DNA of 64,000 nucleotides from Carnegiea gigantea (GCA_029747015.1 JAKOGI010000442.1:286001-350000); one strand, 5' to 3'. Shown: positions 25,475 through 35,391, counted from the stretch's first letter. Notes: a model not told the origin generated them from the sequence alone. Made by a program: numbers and translations.

Positions 25475-25834
25475 TAATAATTTCTCAAACCATAATTATC
25501 GAGGTCTACTATCGATTCACCCGATATTTAATTAATCAACAAAACTTGAAGTGACAATCAATGAAACTTGAATTGCAAAATGGGACCCAAACGAAATATC
25601 CCTCAATCAGGATGAGTAAATACGATAAATGAAAGCGAAAAATTTAAATACCATAAGGTAATTCGGTAAATATATAAATTGAGGGTAATTGAATTAATGA
25701 ACATGATTTGGTTAAACAAATAACCATGAGTGATTAAATCCATAGACATGATAAATTAAATGAACAAACATGATTAATTAAATAAATACATATGATTTAA
25801 ATAAATAAATATGGGTTAGGGTCGGGTCATTACA
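22377..25834 (-). repeat. Right (5') LTR of the Tekay-like element
   Basis: A 3458-bp partner of 14295-17702, running from TGTAACGCCCCC to GGGTCATTACA on the plus strand. As the 5' LTR it would have carried the promoter; I cannot place a TATA box with confidence. It is about 50 bp longer than its partner, mostly from the expanded AAT run. Confidence 0.93.
25375..25481. repeat. Long AAT/ATA microsatellite in the right LTR
   Basis: A nearly pure run of AAT triplets (some AAC) that produces a spurious poly-isoleucine frame at 25300-25554. Confidence 0.97.
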
Positions 25835-25839
25835 ATCTA

Positions 25840-26650
25840 CAAAATCCGTTTCAATTAAAGAGCTAATACATATGTGAAATGATGGATGGAGATCTAGAAA
25901 TAAATGATTGTGAGTATGAGGTGAGAGAAGTTAATCTCATTAATTGTGAAAATATCCTTAAGCATAACAAAGATCGAAAATGGATATAGCCATATTGGAA
26001 GTGCCCAAGTGCAAATTACTCCTTAATAGTGTTATGGCAAAGATATTGATCTTTATGCTTTGCTCTATAATCTTCGGCATACCAAATTTAATGATCAAAT
26101 CATTACAGGCATTAAGATGAATTTAGGTAATTAATTAGTAGGATTCAATTGCCGACCTGGATATTATGCAAGCCTTAAAGATGAATTTGCTTAAAACTTC
26201 CTATCCCTAAAGATAAAAATAATTGGGATGGACATGAAAAGAGGACAATACCACTAAGGATATTTTGAAAAATAATCGACTAATTAGATAATATTATAGA
26301 TCCAAAGACTAAGGTAATAATGATTGAGGTAGAGAAATTTGAAAGTCCTACTCCAATGCAAACAATTTAAAGGATAAAGTCCCATCCGCCAGAGATAAAA
26401 ATCGATAAATCTTGGATATCTAGCTTTGCTAATCCTACAAAAATCAATAAGAAAAACATGATAAAAATTGATGAGAATGGTAAAATTACCATTAAATCTC
26501 AATTATTAAGAAGCATGAGTGCAAAATTAGAATGGGAAGAAGGGTTCGCATTAGCTAAAAAAGATCTTAAAGAATATGATACAATTACTATGACCAATGA
26601 AATGAGTATAATGAGTTTTTGACACCACAAGACACAGTGTGGACTAAAGT
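25840..26650 (+). pseudogene. Unassigned part of the viral polyprotein between coat protein and protease
   Basis: Plus-strand open pieces, for example about 26295-26610 with few stops, are rich in Lys, Glu and Ile. No family motif is visible to me. By position this is the linker between capsid and protease domains; a movement-protein fragment is possible but unsupported. Confidence 0.4.
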
Positions 26651-27110
26651 ATGAGACAAGCAAGACCTGCTAGTGAGTCAATCTACGAAGAAGAATTAGT
26701 TAAAAATATGACAATGAAAATATGCTATGAAGTTACCAATATGAATTGTAGTAACATCTATATCCCAATAAATGTATGTCTAGAGGGATATAATAAATAT
26801 GAATTATATGTCGACAATGATTGTGGTTGTTCTGTATGCTTTGGAAAAATATCATTATTTCCAGAATGTATGTGAAAAAAAGCCAAGAATCCTTTACAAA
26901 TAAGGATAGCTTATAATACCATTATGAGCCACAGTAAAGCCATATAAGGGTTATCCGTAGAAATAGGAGGTGTCAAATGCATTATACTAGTTCTATGGGC
27001 TACTAATCGGTCTTCTCATGATATGATTATTGGAAATAATTTTCAAATACTATATTCTCCATGCACACGGACCATAAACTAAATAATATTTACAATTAAT
27101 GGTCACTCAA
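26651..27110 (+). pseudogene. Pararetroviral aspartic protease, disabled
   Basis: The frame at 26651-26875 carries a pre-protease segment and then YVDNDCGCSVCFGK, a damaged form of the family active-site block (normally Asp-Thr-Gly followed by CxxCFGK). Here the DTG triad itself is altered. After a stop, the other conserved blocks continue with frame changes to about 27080, including the distal flap-side motif ending in IIGNNFQ. The enzyme would release coat protein and polymerase from the polyprotein. The stop, the frameshift and the altered triad make this copy inactive. Confidence 0.78.
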
Positions 27111-27305
27111 TTCCTGTTGAAAAATTAAGCCCCACACTCATCAGAAGATTGAGTTTCACATGCAGACCGCATGGTGAGAAGGTAATGCCTGCACAACATG
27201 AGGTAGCACTAACAATGTCACTACTTGAGTTATCTATTAAAGAGCAGATTATTGAGCAACAAGAGCTATTACGCAAAGAGCTATGCTCTGACAATCCTCT
27301 AAATT

Positions 27306-27860
27306 TTGGGAAAAGATAAGATATTTACAAAGATTGCTTTGTTAAATCCCAGCACTATTATTAGATTCAAACAAAAGGTATACACACACCAGGATATCCA
27401 AGAATTTCATAAACAAATTAAACAACTTATGGATGAAGCATTAATCGAAAATAGGAAGAGTCCTCACACTAATCCTGCTTTTATGGGAAGAAATCATGCT
27501 AAAGAGAAATGGGAAAAATCAAGAATAGTAATCAATTACAAAAAGTTTAATGATAATACTATATGTGATGGTTATTATATTCCTAACAAAACTGTCCTTT
27601 TAAATAAAATTCAAGAAGCCTTTTAGTTCTCGAAAATAGATTGCAAAAGTGAATATTGACAGATAAAAATGGTCAAGGAAAGCATTCCTTTAACTATATT
27701 TAGTGCCCCTCAAGGGCATCATGAGTGGATAGTAATGCCATTTGGCCCTAAAAATGTGCTCGAGATATTTCAAAGAAGAATGAATAACATCTTCATAGAT
27801 CTTAATCACTATTGTCTAGTTTAAATTGATGATATCCTTATCTTTTCCAATGCCATAAAT
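27306..27860 (+). pseudogene. Pararetroviral reverse transcriptase, disabled
   Basis: The frame from 27306 to 27626 holds the N-terminal fingers with RIVINYKKFNDNT. Past a TAG (27624-27626) come FSKIDCKSEY, the APQGHHEWIVMPFGPKN block and IDDILIF. The catalytic Asp pair is kept (27828-27833), but the Tyr of the Y-x-D-D box is a TAA stop (27822-27824). Further stops sit where Trp codons are expected. The domain copies viral RNA into DNA in the cytoplasm; this copy is dead. RNase H follows in the same general phase. Confidence 0.88.
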
Positions 27861-28040
27861 AGCACAAAGATGATATCTTAGCTGTCACCCAAAGATGCAT
27901 TGATCATGGCATTATCCTTGGTAAGAACAAATGCATTTATGCTAAAAAAGAAATTGAATTTTTTGGTCTACAGATAAAAGTTGTGAAAATTATCCTACAA
28001 AAGCATATTTTAAAAAAAATAGAAAATTTTCCTGAAAAGA

Positions 28041-28600
28041 TTGAAGATAGGAAGAAACTGGAAAGGTTTCTTGGATGTCTTACTATCTTTAAATTTCATC
28101 AAAGATCTAGCAAAATTAAGAAAACCTTTGCAACAAAAACATAAGAAAGAAGCAAATTGGTCAAAGCCTACTACAGATTCAAAGATTGTTCAAACCTTCA
28201 AAAAGATGTGTAAAAAATGTCACGCTCTTAATTTGCCTAATGAAAGAGATTATTTAATTCTTGAGATAGATGCCAGCAATGAGCAATTGGAGTGCAGTAC
28301 TCAAAATCAAAAGAGGAGAAAACTCTGCAAATACTATAGTGGAAATTTTAATAAAGTAGAATGCAACATCCCACGATGGAAAAACAAATCCTTGCATTCA
28401 TAAGGGGAATCAAAAAATTCTTAATCATTTTAGCCCAAAAACCTTTTATTGTTCGAACTGATTGCAAAGGATACTTGGTTTCATGAAAAAGAATTTATTA
28501 AATATGCAAGCACAAGATTGACTTCGACGTTGGCAATTATGGCTTAACCAGTTTTCCTTCTCCAGTGAACATATACATAGATTGAAGAACTCTCTTGTAG
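28041..28600 (+). pseudogene. Pararetroviral RNase H, disabled
   Basis: The open frame 28041-28403 covers the connection and the RNase H start. It includes LILEIDASNEQ with the first catalytic Asp, then KLCKYYSGNFNKVECN, equivalent to the Y-x-S-G-x-F block. After a TAA, IVRTDC-like sequence appears as FIVRTDCK read across the frames near 28440, and later a decayed LVDSL end near 28600. It degrades the RNA template during reverse transcription. Confidence 0.75.
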
Positions 28601-28619
28601 ATAGTTTAACTTAAGAACT

Positions 28620-29720
28620 CACCTATGGTGATTATCAGAGTAGAACTTCTGTTGGAATAGAAGGAAATGCAAAATAAAATGTCGTTACTACTAGAATGGG
28701 TTTCTCCTTCTAGAAGAATCCTTATGGATATTTTAGAATTCCATACAAAAAGTAGATCACGCATTGGTCTGCTACCTTTTTCCTATCTGATAGCACAAAG
28801 ATTAAGTATTTTAGAATTACAAATGAACTACTTAAGTTGTCTATATGATACTCAAGAAAAAAATAATTTCTCATGTTTAAGAAAAATTGTTCAATGAATG
28901 GAACCAGCCTGCATCGACTACTATCATAATTATTCTTATGATATTTGGGAATCATGGAGCACTATGATCTTTTTTCATGATAAATCTCAAGTTGGTGGTG
29001 TTAGTCTCCTAGCAAATTCAATCTCTCTAGATGACCCTGTCATAAAAGGTTGGGAATATGGAATGGTGGTTTACGTCATGCAAATCCTAGATCTAAAATT
29101 CTAATTCTTCTCAAGATTAACTTACTCTCAAGTGTGCATGTTTAAAAGCATTTATTGGATTCTTGCATCTCCTGATGGTGCAACAAAAATTCCATATAGT
29201 ATAAGTCTATATGTCAAAGGACATTGTGTAGCAATTGAGTATGAAAATGGAAAAGTCAAACCAACCAATTATCTTATTCAAATAGTTGATTTAGATGATC
29301 CCAATGATCAACAATAAGAATGGTTCCTAAAACGATAAGAATTAGTTAGTGGTCCTGCTTTAGCTAGAGTCATCAGTTTTTACAACATTTATCATCAAAT
29401 GTGGCCGCTGATTGAACAAGGAAGAACACTAATGCATTGCGAGACCATTACTTTCATCTATCATAATGAATTCAATCAACAAATGAAAGTAAAAGGAGTC
29501 ACTTCAAAAATGTCTTTGATTATCTCTTTGATATTGGAGTTGAAAAATTCTTATTAAAAAAAAAGGATATCTTTATGAGTTATTTAAAAGATGGGATCTA
29601 AAGCATCTTCAACTTGACGAAGATTTTGATGATTATCTAGATAATGATAGACTAGAAGGCATTATTGGGTATGAAGGCATGCAGAATCTCAGTATAGATG
29701 ACTAATATTGTCAGCATTAA
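28620..29720 (+). pseudogene. Second-ORF-like region downstream of viral RNase H
   Basis: Three consecutive open pieces (28667-28897, 28898-29104 and 29132-29317), followed by stop-rich text to about 29720. None shows a motif I know. Some caulimovirid groups carry an extra ORF of unknown role after the polymerase, and position is the only reason for linking it to that. It lies between RNase H and the viral promoter. Confidence 0.45.
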
Positions 29721-29878
29721 AGGCTCTGAAATGTTGTTGCTCCATTAGTGTACTATTTTATCAAATCTTAAGTTAGTAAAATAATGTTGCCTACTGTAGC
29801 CATGTGAGGATAGCAATAGTCATGTGAAAATATCAATGTGTGTTGTAGCCATTAGGGCATCCAAGGTAGTCCATGTCC

Positions 29879-29886
29879 TATATAAA
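29879..29886 (+). promoter_or_regulatory. TATA box of the pararetroviral promoter
   Basis: TATATAAA sits in a non-coding stretch immediately 3' of the viral coding region, where caulimovirids keep their single genome-length promoter. A polyadenylation signal follows 163 bases downstream, giving the terminally redundant transcript typical of the family. Confidence 0.7.
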
Positions 29887-30048
29887 ATAAGAGACTAAGT
29901 GTTGAGAAGGAACATAGTCATTTGAGCATACTTGAGTAAAAGAGAATCGAGATTCTCCATTTCTCTGTTAGCAAGCATCCCTGATAATCTTGGTAGCTTA
30001 AGTCCTTCTTCAATCTTTTCATTGTAATATTTTCACTTTCAAGCTTTC

Positions 30049-30054
30049 AATAAA
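30049..30054 (+). terminator. Polyadenylation signal of the pararetrovirus
   Basis: AATAAA in a CT-rich and T-rich context, downstream of the TATA box. In caulimovirids the signal is skipped on first passage and used on the second. Confidence 0.65.
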
Positions 30055-30409
30055 AGAAGTTTTCAAGTAAGAAATGCTATTTTGTCTAACCTTATGTCTT
30101 AAATATTATAACTTCTTGATTAAAGTCTCATTATCCTTTAAAATATAAACGTTGATTAGTGACTACGGTATGAGGTAGAAAATGAAATAGATCTGTGATG
30201 TGTCTAATCTAAGGAAGGTGTGGTAGAGATCAGCAATCTCTTTAAGCAGAAAGCTAGAGCAGCACCGAAGCCCAACACCAACTAAGTTCAACTAATAGTC
30301 AAAACTCTCTAATTAAGCTTTATTATTTTGTTAAGTATAGTGGATCTATAATCACAGAAAATATAATATTCATAAGTAGTAGATTATGATAATTAGTACA
30401 AGTCATTAT

Positions 30410-30659
30410 AGGAAGTTAAGTCATTCAAAACAAGTATATTTCTTAAAAAAACTTTAAAAAATAGCAAAATTAGTAAAAGTACCCCATTTGGGCCAACATT
30501 GAAAATTTCTAAAAGTTTAGGACCAAAATAATAAGAAAAAGAACCTAAGAGTTTGTCATTTGAAAACATAGGGTGCGCTAGTGTTATTTTCAAAAGGTCA
30601 GGACCAAAAAGTTGTCCCAAAACTCAGGGTACCTAAGAGTCATTTTTTTTGAAATATTT
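30410..30659. repeat. Short repeat containing the right inverted arm
   Basis: AT-rich sequence with GGACCAAAA blocks and GGGTACCTAAGAG. Its last 95 bases are the inverted counterpart of 12067-12165. The two ends of this stretch also show weak inverted similarity, so it could be a small MITE-like element. The frame at 30393-30620 on the minus strand is probably chance. Confidence 0.4.
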
Positions 30660-31582
30660 TAGAAGTTGAAAATCGTTTGATGGAAAAAGGTAACAAACAC
30701 ATGACATAATTACTTTAAATAATATTAGTCATACTATACATCTGGAGGGATAAGAGTTGTACGTACCTTAAGCAAGAAGTCAACAACCAGAGACTTAACT
30801 AGATTAAAAGCATGCTTATCAACCAAATTGAAAGATTGAAATATTAGAAGGAATGAAAGCGGCTTAGGGTTCATGTTTTCAAACACTCACGATATTAAGT
30901 GAAAAGGAGTGAAAGGGAGTGATGGTGACTGATGCCTATGGTGGCGGTGCACCGACAGCTACTAGCTGTGGCCAGTTAGTGTGCTTAGTTGGCTGGCAAG
31001 AGCGGAAGCGGGTCACGAGGTGGAAGGGGGTTATGTTTCTTTGTGAAATTTTTGCTAATTTCGATTTATTTATCTCCAGCCTAAAAATTCTAGATGCTTC
31101 ATCATATTTACATTTATATTTTACTTTTTTCTTCTTTTATAAATCTTTGGGCTAAAATCTTCAGCTATATTTTGGTTTTTCATTTTTTACTGTTCTTATA
31201 GTTGATTTAGAAAAGTTATAAACTTTGCCCATGTTAATGATTTTTGGTATCTTGCATGTATTTTTATTTCATTTAGTATTATTATTATTATCATTTCATT
31301 TATATAATGTAAGTAAAGGAATTGCCTATACGTGTATATTCCATGACTATCCTTTTTTATTAAAGGGACTAATTTTATTTATCTAAACTTTAAGAATTTA
31401 TTTATAAATTTTGAATGATTTGGTATGGAGCATAGTGAAATTTCATCTAAAGGGCACTCTATCGATTTAGCCTGCAATTGTATGAATTATACAAATATTA
31501 AATGGAAATGCAGTGCCCAACTCAGTTAATTTAGAAGTTGATTAATCGAAATAATTTGATAGTTTAGGTTTGGGCCATTGCA
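30660..31582 (-). mobile_element. Right part of the old solo LTR split by the pararetrovirus
   Basis: The terminal GGTTTGGGCCATTGCA corresponds to GGGTCGGGTCATTACA of the Tekay-like LTR. The text around CTATCGATTTAGCC (31460) parallels CTACTATCGATTCACCC at 17370, and ATTATTATTATC near 31280 parallels the AAT tract. Together with 9888-12060 the LTR measures about 3.1 kb, similar to its relatives (3.3-3.5 kb). The flank CAAAG pairs with TAAAG at 9883-9887. Confidence 0.72.
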
Positions 31583-31910
31583 CAAAGTGCATCTTACCAT
31601 GTTGACAATGAGTTAGTAGACAACATCTAGTCTTTGTTGCAATTGCATGTAATTGACAGTCCTAGGAACTTAGAATTGCCTGAAAGTGATACAAGATTGC
31701 TACCGTCTCGCATTTTACCACCTAAACTAGAACTAAGACTATTGCCTAAGAGCCATGAGTATGCTTATTTAGGGGATAATGAGACCTTCCTTGATTTGAT
31801 CTATAACACATTTATAGTTGAACCAGAAGCTAAACTACTTAGGGTGCTCAGAGAACACAGTGAAGCATTGGGATGCAACAATAGAGAGATCAAGAGCACT
31901 TAAGAAAACA
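31583..31910 (+). pseudogene. Reverse-transcriptase N-terminus of the Athila/Tat-like element
   Basis: The frame at 31634-31903 includes LPPKLELRLLPKSHEYAYLG and LLRVLREHSEALGCN. This is the conserved segment just ahead of the polymerase fingers in Athila/Tat gypsy elements (PPKLELKPLPxHLKYAYLG...LLxVLRxHKxAIGW). It continues the protease fragment of 9505-9887 once the nested 9888-31582 block is removed. The catalytic part of the polymerase is missing: integrase text follows within about 30 bases. Confidence 0.78.
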
Positions 31911-31929
31911 TTGTTAGGCCAAACTAAAA

Positions 31930-32450
31930 ATATTGGAGTCTTAGTATGTTAGATGAAGCTCTATGGGCTTATGACGCTACATACAAGACTCGTGTAGACA
32001 TGATAGATACGTCACCTTAGAGGGTAGTTTGGCTAAAGCATGCCGTCTCCATCTAGAGCTACATCATAAATCATATTGGATTGTGAAGTAGTGCAATTTA
32101 TATTACAACATAGCAGTGTAGGAGCGTAAGTTGCAATTGTAGTAATTGGAAGAGATCTTTCTGGAAGCAGATGAAAATTTAATAAGTCTGCAAAGGTAAA
32201 GCCAAAGCTTGCTAGGGAAAAATTTCAAATTGGTGAAAAAGTATTTTTTATTTAATTCAAAGCTAAGACTCTTTGCCGGTATGCTAAACTGAAGATGGAT
32301 AAAACCTTTTTAGGTAACCAAAACTGATCCATATGTTACTTTTAAGATTAGATTAATTTCTACTGTTAACATTATTATGGCGAATGGTCACAATGTAAAG
32401 CATTTTTATTAAGGAGACCAAGTTTGCTTAATGAACGATGTTGGAGTACA
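31930..32450 (+). pseudogene. Integrase C-terminal region of the Athila/Tat-like element
   Basis: The plus-strand text reads LDEALWAYDATYKTRVDM, then VVWLKHAV, then decayed blocks for the linker and the GPF-type end (LFAGMLN-like near 32280, VTKTDPY near 32325). These correspond to the gypsy integrase from after the third catalytic residue to its end. Stops interrupt it at least eight times. The RT body, RNase H and integrase core have been deleted between 31910 and 31930. The AGGCAACCCAA motif at 32508-32518 is the usual post-pol marker of this lineage. Confidence 0.78.
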
Positions 32451-33555
32451 GGACACATGAGCTATAGTTGTGTCAGGCCAACGACAATAAAAAAATACAC
32501 TAGTTAGAAGGCAACCCAATATTTTTAGTGAAGTTTACATTTAATTCTGCTTTATCTTCATTTTTTTCATTGTTTTGCATGCATAGTGACAGTACATGAA
32601 TGAAATGTGGGGAAGGTGCATCTTACATGTAGATCTATTATCTTGCATTAGTTTTTTAAGAAAAAAAGAAAAAATGCAAAAAAAAAAAAATTCTTAATGT
32701 CCTTTTTTTGTATTTCTTGTAAAATGCATAAATACGAGTCTACGCTAGGCCTTACTTGATTAATTTTTTTTTGTTCTACTTTCTTTTATTAGTCTATTCT
32801 TTTATATGAGGGGAACTGTCTAACATGCCAATTGTTATTCAAATACTTGAGTTCTTTTTATATGTTTTTTTATTCAGTGATAGTCATATTATTCATCAAT
32901 TTTTATCCTATTATATCATTGCGTTAGAGGCAATAAAAGGATTTAGTTTGTTTTCCTATACGATTGAATTAATGGAATAACTTAGTAAAATTATAATTTT
33001 TCTTGTCTTGCAAAATAAAAAAAATGAAAATTATGTTGGTTTACAACCACATGTTGTTTCAAGTGGTACGAAACTTGTTCACTTAAGTGGCCTGTGTGCA
33101 GAGAAGACTTGTGTTGGAAGATTTAATCTACTCTAATGCTATTTATAACTTGAAACATGCCAACAATATCTGGAGACCAATAAAACAAAAACGACCAGAT
33201 TACTAGCATGGGTTGGAGTAGGTGGCGCTGCATGTTTTTCCCTTATGTTTAGGTCTCAAGTTGACCCTTATATGTGGCGTAACCTATGTTGGGAGAGTCA
33301 TGCCTCTTTTGGGTCAATCAATAACTCAAACCATGCTAGTATGCAGAGATTGAAAAAGAAGAGAGAATAAAGTGCTGACTTGAGTACTTCCATTTAGGTG
33401 AGTGTGAGATAGGGAGCGTTTAACTCCTAAGACCTCATATAGGCCTTGAATATGTGTGCAAATGGAGTTTAAAAAAAAAAAAAGAAAGCAAATAAAAAAA
33501 GAAAAAAAATGCTAGGCAGGTTTAGAATCAATTTAAACAAACACTTAACCCAAGT
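32451..33555. other. 3' untranslated part of the Athila/Tat-like element
   Basis: No gene is visible. AGGCAACCCAA (32508-32518), T-rich runs and A-rich runs (32676-32690, 33471-33510) fit the long non-coding region after pol in this lineage. The end is a junction with a different gypsy element near 33556. Confidence 0.55.
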
Positions 33556-34130
33556 TAGTCATAGAGGTGAGAAGTTTTCATGGTTTGGCCTCTTTTTACA
33601 AGAGGCTCATTAAAGATTTTAGCTCAGTCATGGCCCCCATTACTGAGTGCATGTTAAAAGCAGTTTTTGAGTGATCCAAGGTTGCCCAAAAGGTCTATGA
33701 AGAAATCAAATAGAAACTTTGCCAAGTAGTAGTCTTGGATCTACCCAACTTTGAAGATTTATTTGAGCTGGAGTGTGATGCAATTGGAGCGGGGATATGA
33801 GATTTCCTAATACAATCCAGAAGGCTCAATCTCTACTTCAGTGACAAGCTAAATGGTTCTAAAAGCAACTATAGCGCATATGACAATAGAGTTCTATGCT
33901 ATTGTGAGAGCCTTGACTCACTGAGGTCATTATCTTAAAGCTAGACCTTTTGTCCTACATTTTGACCACCAAGCTCTCAAATACATCAATGGTTAAGACA
34001 AACTGAACCCTAGGAATCCAAAATGGGTGCAGTTCCTCCACTCATTTAACTTTATTTGTAAATACAGTAGGAAGGAGAATGTGGTTGCAGATGCCCTCTC
34101 CAGCAGGTATACCCTACTTTCTATTTTGGA
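33556..34130 (+). pseudogene. Gypsy (chromovirus-like) reverse transcriptase end and RNase H
   Basis: The text starts [20 protein letters not shown], the usual end of the gypsy polymerase. RNase H follows, with VLDLPNFEDLFELECDAIGA (first catalytic Asp), FSDKLNGSKSNYSAYD, the LHFDHQALKYINGQ-like block, and the closing [12 protein letters not shown]. There are stops at several Trp or Gln positions and at least two frameshifts. The enzyme removes RNA from the DNA hybrid during replication. The 5' half of the element is absent to the left of about 33556. Confidence 0.82.
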
Positions 34131-34149
34131 AGCAAAGGTACTTAGATTT

Positions 34150-35391
34150 CATTTAATCTAGGCTATCTACAAGGATGATCTAGATTTCCAGCTCCTAATT
34201 GAGGAAGCTCCAAAGGATGGCCCCTACACTATCAAGAAGGCTATCTATTCAGGTATAACAAACTTTGCATCCCTCTTAATGTTCCTTAAAAGAGTTAGTG
34301 GTTCAAGAGGCTCATGATGGTGCACTTGCTGGCCATTTTGGCCTAAACAAAATAATTGACATTCTGAAAGACCATTTCTATTGGCCTAAGATGGGAAGGG
34401 ATGTTCATAAGATCATTTCAACTTGCCCCATTTGTCACAAAGCCAAGAGTTAGTTCCATTAAGGCTTGTACACACCACTGCCTGCACCTTTAAACCCTTA
34501 GGATGATGTATGGATGGATTTCATTGTGGCCTTCCCAATGTCCCAAAGAGGAAAGGATGAAATCATGATGGTCATGGTTGGATTTTCCAAGATGGCTCAC
34601 TTTATTCTGTGCCACAAAACTGATGATTCTGGCTAATTGCTGAGTTTTACTTCTAAGAGATCAGTAGGCTCCATAGTGTGTCTAAGTCCATTGTAGAGAC
34701 TCCAAGTTTATGTCCCACTTTTGGAGGCATTTGTGGAAGCTTTTGGGCACTAAACTCTTATTTAACAGCCTATCATCCTCAAACTGATGGCCAACACAGA
34801 GGTAACAAACTAAACTCTTACTATGTTGCTAAGGATTTCATGAGTAAAAGCTTGAAAGAAGGGGACCTAAAACTTCCCCATTCTGAGTTTGCCTATAATA
34901 GGGCTCCATCTTATGCTACTACACACTCTCCCTTTCAGTGCGTGTATAGGGTGAATTCTCTTGCCCTTATTGATTTGCTACCTCTACCTAGTGAGTTAAG
35001 GGTAAATCATGAAGCTAAACTGAGGCCAAAAGAGATGAAGAAGTTGTATGAGTAAATAAGGAACCATACAAAGAAGATGCATGCAACTTACAAGGCAAGG
35101 GTAAACAAGCACAAGAATAAGATGGAGTTTAGTCCAGGAGATCAAGTCGGGTTACACCTCAGAGAGGAGAGATTTCTATCCAGGAGAAAGAACAAGCTTA
35201 TGGTAAGAGGGAATGGGCCATTCAAGATCATTTAGAAGGTGGGAGACAATGCATACAAGCTTCAACTCCTAGGAGATATGGCTATTTCAGCCACTTTTAA
35301 CATTGGTGACTTAAGTCCTTATGTGGAGGACTGTTTTGAAGACCCTTTGGATTTGAGGTCAAATCCTTTTGAAGAAGGGAGGTTGATGTAG
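34150..35391 (+). pseudogene. Gypsy (chromovirus-like) integrase, disabled
   Basis: The zinc-binding domain is readable: HDGALAGHFGLNKI with its His residues, FYWPKMGRDV and CPICHKAKS. The core starts at DVWMDFIVAFP (first Asp). The second Asp block is damaged near 34680-34700 (KSIVETPS in place of the expected SDRDxxF). The third, YHPQTDGQHRG, has His-Arg where the catalytic Glu belongs. The C-terminus runs through YNRAPSYATTHSPFQ, a GPF-type motif and DLSPYVEDCFEDPLDLRS to a TAG at 35389-35391. It inserts the cDNA into chromosomes; two catalytic residues are lost here. Confidence 0.85.
35371..35383 (+). promoter_or_regulatory. Polypurine tract of the chromovirus-like element
   Basis: GAAGAAGGGAGGT lies directly before the LTR start TGATGTA and inside the last codons of pol. 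Confidence 0.85.

Larger units (their letters stand above)
14295..25834 (-). mobile_element. Full-length, decayed Tekay-like Ty3/gypsy element inserted in the pararetrovirus
   Basis: An 11.5-kb element in minus orientation. It has two LTRs (14295-17702 and 22377-25834), a tRNA-iMet primer site beside the right LTR, a polypurine tract beside the left LTR, and a 4.67-kb interior. The outer flanks ACCTA (14290-14294) and ATCTA (25835-25839) form a 5-bp target duplication with one change. Coding capacity is lost: only reverse-transcriptase remnants are readable (19690-20283). The LTRs differ at roughly 7 in 100 bases over the first 230 bases I compared, so this insertion is younger than the virus it splits but not recent. 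Confidence 0.92.
25835..30340 (+). mobile_element. Endogenous caulimovirid-like pararetrovirus, 3' segment
   Basis: The continuation of the viral copy after the gypsy insertion. In order it shows an unassigned stretch, protease, reverse transcriptase, RNase H, a second-ORF-like region, then a TATA box, polyadenylation signal and leader-like sequence. The order and the coat-protein zinc finger upstream identify a Caulimoviridae member. I infer something near the florendovirus or petuvirus groups from the single long gag-pol-like order, but I cannot decide between them. The right boundary is uncertain (between about 30100 and 30400). Confidence 0.82.

Noticed and set aside
25300..25554. 84-codon isoleucine-rich frame
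   Set aside because: It is the translation of an AAT microsatellite.
14295..25834. The inner gypsy element as a coding-free LARD
   Set aside because: It has long LTRs and few frames, but the minus strand at 19690-20283 shows protease/RT junction motifs, so it is a decayed and shortened coding element.
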